Part shown: positions 59,107-64,000 of the stretch, one piece after another
Layout of the letters: the number at the start of each line of letters is the position of its first letter
How positions within the stretch are numbered: the first letter of the stretch is position 1
From: Salipiger bermudensis
GTDB lineage: Bacteria; Pseudomonadota; Alphaproteobacteria; Rhodobacterales; Rhodobacteraceae
Reading direction: 5' to 3'
Assembly: GCF_020171625.1 (NCBI RefSeq)
Contig: NZ_JAIUZY010000009.1
Span: forward strand, 62,001 to 126,000
DNA: 64,000 nt
Notes under the pieces: model-generated
Seen by the model: only the letters and a program-made list of their open reading frames with translations
Told to the model about the DNA's origin: nothing
The model's database searches: none
Position numbers and translations under genes: made by a program

Positions 59107-60006
59107 TCAGCCGTACTGCATAAGCGCCTGACCCAGGAATTCCTCGAAGAGTACCGCGGTGCGGCTTGGCGTCGCCGTGTCGGCGTGGCTTGCGGAGATC
59201 AGTTTGCGGCGGCTCGACAGCCCCGGCATGACCGGCACCAGCCGGCCCTTGTTCAGGTCCTCGCGCACCATGTAGTCGGGCAGCAGCGCGATTCCGAGGC
59301 CGGACTGGCAGGCCGCAAGCTGCGACCGGCGATCCCTGAACAGAAGCTGCCGGGCCGAGGTGATCGACACGTCGGCGCCATCCTCGTCGATCAGGCGCCA
59401 CCCTCGCTCCGGCGTGCCGTTTTCACGCAACAGCCGGTGCAGGCTCAGCGCGCTCAGGTCGCGCGGCACGCCCTCCCGATCAAGATAGTCGCGCGAGGCG
59501 ACGAGCATTCCGCGGGTGGCACCGATGACGCGCGACGCGAGCGGGCGGAGCTCGGCCGGGGTCACCGCCAGGGCGACATCCCAGTCCTCGGTCTCGTTCG
59601 GTTCGGCAGGGTCGTCATCGCAGCGGAAATCGACCCTCAACGCCGACATCGACTGCAGGAAGCCGCCGATGCGCGGCATCACGACATGGTCGACGATCTC
59701 GGGCGCGGCCAGAACCCGCAGGGTCTCTCCCTCGGAGGTCGCGCATTTCATGGCGCGCGCGATCAGATCGGCGCGCGCGGTCTCGTCGAGGATCTGGCGC
59801 GCACGGTCATAGTACATGCGCCCCTCGTCGGTCGGGGTCACCTGACGGGTCGTGCGCTCGAACAATGCGAGTCCGAGGCGCCGTTCGAGCGACGCCACCT
59901 GTTTCGACACCGAGCCCTTCGAGAGGCCGAGCGTTTCCGCCGCACTGCTGAAGCAACGCTGCTCCATGACCTGGGCAAATGCCCTCATCTCGTTGAATCG
60001 ATCCAT
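59107..60006 (-). CDS. LysR-family regulator
   Basis: A 299-aa protein. The N-terminal winged helix (FSSAAETLGLSKGSVSKQVA, LERRLGLALFERTTRQVTPT) is complete, followed by the periplasmic-binding-like effector domain. It is divergent from a TetR gene across 159 bp. Its target is unknown. Confidence 0.92.
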   Translation of the reverse strand: MDRFNEMRAFAQVMEQRCFSSAAETLGLSKGSVSKQVASLERRLGLALFERTTRQVTPTDEGRMYYDRARQILDETARADLIARAMKCATSEGETLRVLAAPEIVDHVVMPRIGGFLQSMSALRVDFRCDDDPAEPNETEDWDVALAVTPAELRPLASRVIGATRGMLVASRDYLDREGVPRDLSALSLHRLLRENGTPERGWRLIDEDGADVSITSARQLLFRDRRSQLAACQSGLGIALLPDYMVREDLNKGRLVPVMPGLSSRRKLISASHADTATPSRTAVLFEEFLGQALMQYG

Positions 60007-60082
60007 CGCCCGGATCCCCTTGAACGCACGTTCGAACCGGTTTGCTTATAAAAAGCGGAGTGAACACCGTCAACTTTTCGGT

Positions 60083-60103
60083 AACAATCTTAGTTACATT
60101 GTT
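60083..60103. promoter_or_regulatory. possible TetR/LysR operator
   Basis: AACAAT (60083-60088) and ATTGTT (60098-60103) form a dyad with 9-bp spacer in an AT-rich promoter region between the two divergent regulators. Confidence 0.35.
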
Positions 60104-60165
60104 TACGTTTGTGGTATCTATACCGGTAAAGCGATTTGTGACAGCGCAAAAGTGAGGCAGATTTC

Positions 60166-60816
60166 ATGCCCAAAGATCCGCATCCTCCGCAACGTAGCCG
60201 CCTGACCCAGAAGGACCGGCAAAGCGCCGCGACCAAAGCGCGCCTGACCGACGCGGCCCGCAGGCTGTTCCGGCAATACGGCTATCACAACGTTTCGGTG
60301 ACCGAGATCGCGCGCGAGGCTGGCGTGACCCATGCGATGATCAACGCGCATTTCCATTGCAAGGCCGGGCTGCTTTACGAGCTGATCCAAGAGAACAATG
60401 ACGCCCAGATCGCCGCGATCAAGGCCGGCCTGCCGGACGAGGGCAGCACGATGGAGCGGCTGCGCTGGGTCATCGAGACCTATGCCAGACACGATCTCGA
60501 GGACACGCAGCTTCTGGCGGTGATGCAGGCCTATTACTGGCAATGGCCGCGCGAGACCGAAGACCGCAACCGCGCACACCTGGCGCAAGCCCTGTCGCCG
60601 ATCGCGCAGATCCTGAATGAAGACGTTGACCTGCAAAAACTGAGCGAGGCCGAAATCGAGACACTGATCGAGGCGATCTACGCGATCTACACCTTCGGCC
60701 TGCGCCCGGCGATCTACTACGACGCCACGACCGAGAGCTGCGTCGACACCATCATGCACCGCGTCGGACGCCTGCTCGACGGCGGACGTGTGGAGGCCCG
60801 CAGCGGCGGCACCTAG
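60166..60816 (+). CDS. TetR-family regulator
   Basis: A 216-aa protein. The helix-turn-helix at about residues 22-70 reads ARRLFRQYGYHNVSVTEIAR and THAMINAHFHCKAGLLYEL. The helical ligand-binding domain ends with CVDTIMHRVGRLL. It overlaps the convergent Impact-family gene by 4 bp at the 3' ends. The ligand is unknown. Confidence 0.92.
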   Translation: MPKDPHPPQRSRLTQKDRQSAATKARLTDAARRLFRQYGYHNVSVTEIAREAGVTHAMINAHFHCKAGLLYELIQENNDAQIAAIKAGLPDEGSTMERLRWVIETYARHDLEDTQLLAVMQAYYWQWPRETEDRNRAHLAQALSPIAQILNEDVDLQKLSEAEIETLIEAIYAIYTFGLRPAIYYDATTESCVDTIMHRVGRLLDGGRVEARSGGT

Positions 60817-61166
60817 CCGCGCAGATCCTCGAGATAGAGGCGCACCGCCTCCTGCACGTGGCGGAACCGGTCGCCGCCCAGATGCTTGCCACCATACCAG
60901 CGCGTCACCACCACCAGATGGTCCTGCAGGCCCTCGCGCTCGAGCATCCGCAGGATCACCATGCCGGCGCCGCTTTCGCCATCGTCGTTCTTCACCGGCG
61001 CGTCAGCTGTCAGCAGGCCCCACGTGTTGTGGGTCGCCTTGGCGAACTTCTTCTTGCGGCAGAGCTCCTTGATCAGGGCCTTGGCCTCGTCCTCGGACCG
61101 GCAGGGCGAACCGGAGACGGCGTATTTCGAGCCGCGGTCGCTGATGATGTTCTCGATGATCCGCAT
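60813..61166 (-). CDS. Impact/YigZ-family protein, N-domain only
   Basis: A 117-aa protein with the Impact N-terminal domain signature: THNTWGLLTADAPVKNDDGE then SGAGMVILRMLEREGLQD and VVVTRWYGGKHLGGDRFRHV. It lacks the C-terminal domain of YigZ (about 200 aa), as in many alphaproteobacterial members. The function is unknown. Confidence 0.88.
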   Translation of the reverse strand: MRIIENIISDRGSKYAVSGSPCRSEDEAKALIKELCRKKKFAKATHNTWGLLTADAPVKNDDGESGAGMVILRMLEREGLQDHLVVVTRWYGGKHLGGDRFRHVQEAVRLYLEDLRG

Positions 61167-61215
61167 GGCAGCGGTCTAGCCGCGCCCTTTCGCCGAGGCA
61201 ACCGCGGGGGTGCGT

Positions 61216-61692
61216 TCAGTCGCCGTAGGGCGAGTCCGCCGGGGCGCCGTCAAGCGTGGTGTAGACGCGCTCGACAACCGCGTTGCTCTCGGGGTCGCGG
61301 CGCAGGCGCAGCACCCGGTCGCTGTCGGGATAGGTCACCACGTCGCGCATCGCGCGAGTGCCGATGACGAGGTAGCGCACCGGCGCATCGCTGCGATTCT
61401 CGGCATAGTGGCCCTCCGGAACGCCCGCGCGGAAGGTGGCGGCCTCGCCCGGCGTCAGCGTGTAGCTCTCCGCCCCCTCGTGCACGGTGAGCGTGCCCTC
61501 GAGCATGTAGAGCATCTCGTCCTCGTCCGCGTGCCAGTGGCGGATCGAACTGCGGGAGCCCGGCGGCAGGATCTCGAGGAAGGCGCCGAACTGGCTCAGC
61601 CCACCGCTGTCGCTGAACAGCACCGCCTCGAAGGGCCCGCAGACGCCAGCGCCAGTGTCGCGCCGCGCGGTCGCTTCGGTGAATTTCGGCAT
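61216..61692 (-). CDS. cupin-domain protein
   Basis: A 158-aa single-cupin protein. Metal ligands are visible in SSIRHWHADEDEMLYMLEG (His, His, Glu) and in the second motif PEGHYAENRSDAPVRYLV (His). It is probably a metal-dependent enzyme or a sensor. It follows the ion-channel gene by 50 bp in the same direction. Confidence 0.87.
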   Translation of the reverse strand: MPKFTEATARRDTGAGVCGPFEAVLFSDSGGLSQFGAFLEILPPGSRSSIRHWHADEDEMLYMLEGTLTVHEGAESYTLTPGEAATFRAGVPEGHYAENRSDAPVRYLVIGTRAMRDVVTYPDSDRVLRLRRDPESNAVVERVYTTLDGAPADSPYGD

Positions 61693-61742
61693 GTGCCCCC
61701 GCCTTGTTTTCAGGGCGAGCCTAGCGCAGGGCGCAGCGCCCG

Positions 61743-62510
61743 TCAGCGCCTTTCGTCGAGCCGCGCCTCGATCGCGGCCAGTCGCTGTATGACCTGCTCT
61801 CGATAGTCCTCGGTGGCGGCGATCTCCTCGACGGCGTGGGCCTCCTGCATCGAGTTGACGATCAAACCGACCACGAGGTTCACCACCGCGAAGGTGGTGA
61901 TCAGGATGAACGGCACGAAGAACAGCCAGGCCTGGGGGTGAACCTCCATCACCGGGCGGACGATGCCCATCGACCAGCTTTCCAGCGTCATGATCTGGAA
62001 CAGCGAATAGGCCGAGGCGCCGAGCGTGCCGAACCACTCGGGGAAGGTCGCCGAGTAGAGCTTCGTCGCGATCACCGAGCCGATGTAGAAGATGATCCCC
62101 ATCAGCAGGAAGACCGACCCCATGCCGGGCAGCGCCGAGACAAAACCCTCGACCACCCGGCGCAGGGTCGGCGCCACCGAGACCACGCGCAGAAGCCGCA
62201 GGATGCGCAGTGCCCGCAGCACCGCCAGCCCCTGCCCCGCCGGGACAATCGCGATGCCGACGATGACGAAATCGAAGACGTTCCAGCCCGAGCGGAAGAA
62301 GGACAGGCCCCGCGCGTAAAGCTTGGCGGCAAGCTCGGCCACGAAGATCGACAGGCAGATGACGTCGAGTGCGATGATCAGCCAGCCGATCTCGGCCATC
62401 ACCGTGGCGGACGTCTCGAGCCCGAGAATGACGGCGTTGAACAGGATGACCCCCATGATCGCGTATCGCGTCGCGGGGCGGTCGAGGAACTCGGCAAGCT
62501 TCTGGCGCAT
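61743..62510 (-). CDS. bacterial voltage-gated sodium channel-like protein
   Basis: A 255-aa protein with six membrane segments. S4 carries spaced Arg residues (LRALRILRLLRVVSVAPTLR). The pore loop has the selectivity filter TLESWSM, as in NavMs-type bacterial channels. S6 is followed by a C-terminal acidic neck and a coiled-coil (REQVIQRLAAIEARLDERR) that would hold the tetramer. It conducts sodium across the inner membrane. Confidence 0.93.
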   Translation of the reverse strand: MRQKLAEFLDRPATRYAIMGVILFNAVILGLETSATVMAEIGWLIIALDVICLSIFVAELAAKLYARGLSFFRSGWNVFDFVIVGIAIVPAGQGLAVLRALRILRLLRVVSVAPTLRRVVEGFVSALPGMGSVFLLMGIIFYIGSVIATKLYSATFPEWFGTLGASAYSLFQIMTLESWSMGIVRPVMEVHPQAWLFFVPFILITTFAVVNLVVGLIVNSMQEAHAVEEIAATEDYREQVIQRLAAIEARLDERR

Positions 62511-62657
62511 CTTTGGAAAAGGCTCCGGTCTGGGGTCGCTAGCGATCTAGGGATCGCGGAGGCGACAATCCAGCCCCGTTGCCGGGAATGCACACAAGGG
62601 CGCGACGGCAGGCGCGGCCCTGCGGTCTGCAGCGCGGCACGGCGCCGGACTGCAAAA

Positions 62658-62683
62658 CGCCCCGGCGGGAACCGGGGCGAAGG
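62658..62683 (-). terminator. possible terminator upstream of the channel gene
   Basis: An 8-bp stem CGCCCCGG/CCGGGGCG is followed on the minus strand by GTTTTGC. It lies 40 bp downstream of the second LysR gene. Confidence 0.45.
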
Positions 62684-62718
62684 ATCTTATACAAAGGGCA
62701 CGAGGGGAAACCCGCGGC

Positions 62719-63624
62719 TCACCAGTCCTGCGGACCGCGATCGGCGAAGGCGTGCACGAGGAAGTCGATGAAGGCGCGCACCTTGGGCTGGGTGAACCGG
62801 CCCGGCGGGTAGACCGCGTAGATGCCCTGCGTCTCGACCGGAAGGTCCGGGATCGCATCCTCGACAAGTCCCTGCTTCATCGCGTCGGCATAAAGGTAGG
62901 ACGGCAGATAGGCGATGCCGAGGCCGGCAATGCAGGCATTGAGCAGCGACTGCCCGTCATTGACCGACAACCAGCCCGCGGTGCGGACCTGACGCTTTTC
63001 GCCCGACGGCGCGGTGACTTTCCAGACACTGCCGCTCGACTGGTTGGAATAATGCAGCAGCTTGTGCTCGTTGAGATCGTCGATCCGCGTCGGGCGGCCG
63101 AACTTCTCGAAATAGGCCGGTGAGGCGATCATGCGCTTGGTCGTATCGGTCAGCTTGCGGGCGCGCAGCGTGCTGTCTTCCAGCTCACCGATGCGCACCG
63201 CCATGTCGAAGCCTTCCGAGATCAGCTCCACGTAGCGGTTGTTGAGCACCATGTTGACGGTGATCTCTGGGAACTCGGCGAGGAAATCGCCCAGAACCGG
63301 GCTCATGTGGTTGACACCGAAGTCGGTGGCGACCGAGATCCGCAGCAGCCCCGAGGGAGCGGATTGCATCGAGGTCACCAGCGCATCGGCCTCGCCCGCA
63401 TCGTTGAGCACCCGGCGGGCGCGATCGTAATAGGCCAGACCGATCTCGGTCGGAGAGACACGGCGCGTGGTCCGGTTCAGCAGCCGAGCGCCGAGGCGGG
63501 CCTCAAGGGAGGAGACGTGCTTCGAGACTGCCGACTTCGAGATGCCCATCTTCTTGGCAGCGTCGGTGAAGCCCCCCTGATCCACAACCGTTGCGAAGGC
63601 CTCCATTTCAGTCAAGCGATCCAT
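62719..63624 (-). CDS. LysR-family regulator
   Basis: A 301-aa protein related to the LysR at 59107-60006. The winged helix reads FTDAAKKMGISKSAVSKHVS, LEARLGARLLNRTTRRVSPT. The effector domain is complete and of the CrgA-like group (FDMAVRIGELEDSTLRARKL). Its target is unknown. Confidence 0.93.
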   Translation of the reverse strand: MDRLTEMEAFATVVDQGGFTDAAKKMGISKSAVSKHVSSLEARLGARLLNRTTRRVSPTEIGLAYYDRARRVLNDAGEADALVTSMQSAPSGLLRISVATDFGVNHMSPVLGDFLAEFPEITVNMVLNNRYVELISEGFDMAVRIGELEDSTLRARKLTDTTKRMIASPAYFEKFGRPTRIDDLNEHKLLHYSNQSSGSVWKVTAPSGEKRQVRTAGWLSVNDGQSLLNACIAGLGIAYLPSYLYADAMKQGLVEDAIPDLPVETQGIYAVYPPGRFTQPKVRAFIDFLVHAFADRGPQDW

Positions 63625-63757
63625 AACGCGTCCTCACTCGTTCCTCGTTAAACCTGACAGATGCCCCCGGATTGGGGCGCGATTTAGACACGGTCGAGAC
63701 AATACGGGGGTTTCATTGCGCTTTGTGGCTGCGCGGGAAACCCGCTGACCTGCCCGT

Positions 63758-63790
63758 AAAAAAGCCGCGCCCCGGTCGCAGGGCGCGGCC
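63758..63790 (-). terminator. terminator of the DJ-1/PfpI gene
   Basis: A 9-bp stem GCCGCGCCC/GGGCGCGGC with an 8-nt loop and a run of six T on the minus strand. Confidence 0.85.
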
Positions 63791-63815
63791 ACCTTATTCG
63801 CGGAAAGGCGCGTGG

Positions 63816-64000
63816 TTACGCGGCTTTCTGGTTGTGACGGCCTTCTTCGATCTCCTCGACAATCTTGGAAACGAAGGCCTTCAAGTCGTCCGGGTTGCGG
63901 CTGGTGATGATGGCGCTGTCGCAGGCCACCGGCTCATCCATGACGCGCGCACCGGCGTTCTTGAGGTCGGTGCGGATCGACGGGTAACCGGTCATCTCGC
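63816..64000 (-). CDS. DJ-1/PfpI-family protein, C-terminal part
   Basis: The gene runs off the right edge. The visible 61 codons read EMTGYPSIRTDLKNAGARVM, DEPVACDSAIITSRNPDDLK and a helical tail ending EEGRHNQKAA. This is the C-terminus of type 1 glutamine-amidotransferase-like DJ-1/PfpI proteins (YhbO type), where TSRNPDDL is a hallmark. The catalytic Cys lies outside the window. Confidence 0.85.
   Translation of the reverse strand, partial: EMTGYPSIRTDLKNAGARVMDEPVACDSAIITSRNPDDLKAFVSKIVEEIEEGRHNQKAA

Overview
The window looks like a chromosomal segment of a marine alphaproteobacterium of the Rhodobacteraceae/Roseobacteraceae type. The grounds are high GC, tightly packed genes with ATGA/TGATG stop-start overlaps, the proteins themselves (an FtsK with a long Pro/Ala/Glu-rich linker, DUF1244, DUF3576, HspQ, TRAP and ABC transporters), and a typical roseobacter set of housekeeping genes. 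No species can be named from the sequence alone.

Layout. (1) 0.2-3.4 kb: an arsenic operon, an ArsR-ArsC fusion, a GAPDH and ArsJ, with a perfect 26-bp palindrome that runs across the first start codon. (2) 3.5-5.1 kb: a YrhK-like membrane protein, pheS and tRNA-Arg(TCT). (3) 5,115-35,752: one inserted element of about 30.6 kb. It has perfect 24-bp terminal inverted repeats (5'-TG...CA-3'), a 5-bp target duplication (CTCCC on both sides), extra end-like repeats inside the right end, and the 3' part of a TniB/TnsC-like transposition ATPase beside that end. It lies 8 bp downstream of tRNA-Arg and separates pheS from rpmI-rplT. I read it as a decayed Tn7/Tn5053/Mu-type transposon. (4) 35.8-64 kb: core chromosome, with PAP2 phosphatase, rplT/rpmI, pyruvate kinase, N-formylglutamate amidohydrolase, a porin, TPR-sulfotransferase, YggS, RibF, threonine aldolase, HspQ, LolA, FtsK, an aminotransferase, SfsA, a CinA-type protein, an AhpD-like enzyme, an OmpA protein, regulators, an Impact-family protein, a cupin, a voltage-gated cation channel and a partial DJ-1/PfpI protein at the right edge.

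The cargo of the 30-kb element is catabolic and comes in three modules. The first (6.7-14.3 kb) is peptide uptake and cleavage: a GAF protein, DppFDCB, an XRE-cupin regulator, a family 5 binding protein and an M24 peptidase. The second (14.8-25.0 kb) is a sugar or sugar-acid pathway: an ABC importer, an SMP-30 lactonase, an SDR, a GntR regulator, two tandem enolase-superfamily paralogues and two proteins of unknown function. The third (26.1-33.4 kb) is an aromatic or organic acid module: a TRAP transporter, a YCII protein, a class III CoA-transferase, a short citrate-synthase homologue, an intradiol dioxygenase and an IclR regulator. IS remnants (IS5/IS427, IS481, ISAs1, IS3) and a glycerol kinase fragment lie between the modules. 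Two copies of an ISAs1 end in direct orientation bracket the third module.

The least explained signal is a set of five short hairpin insertions inside the IS5 and IS3 elements. They share a 13-nt loop (GCCAnnGGTYCGA) but have different stems, and at least four of them interrupt or alter transposase frames. I do not recognise them as any named element.
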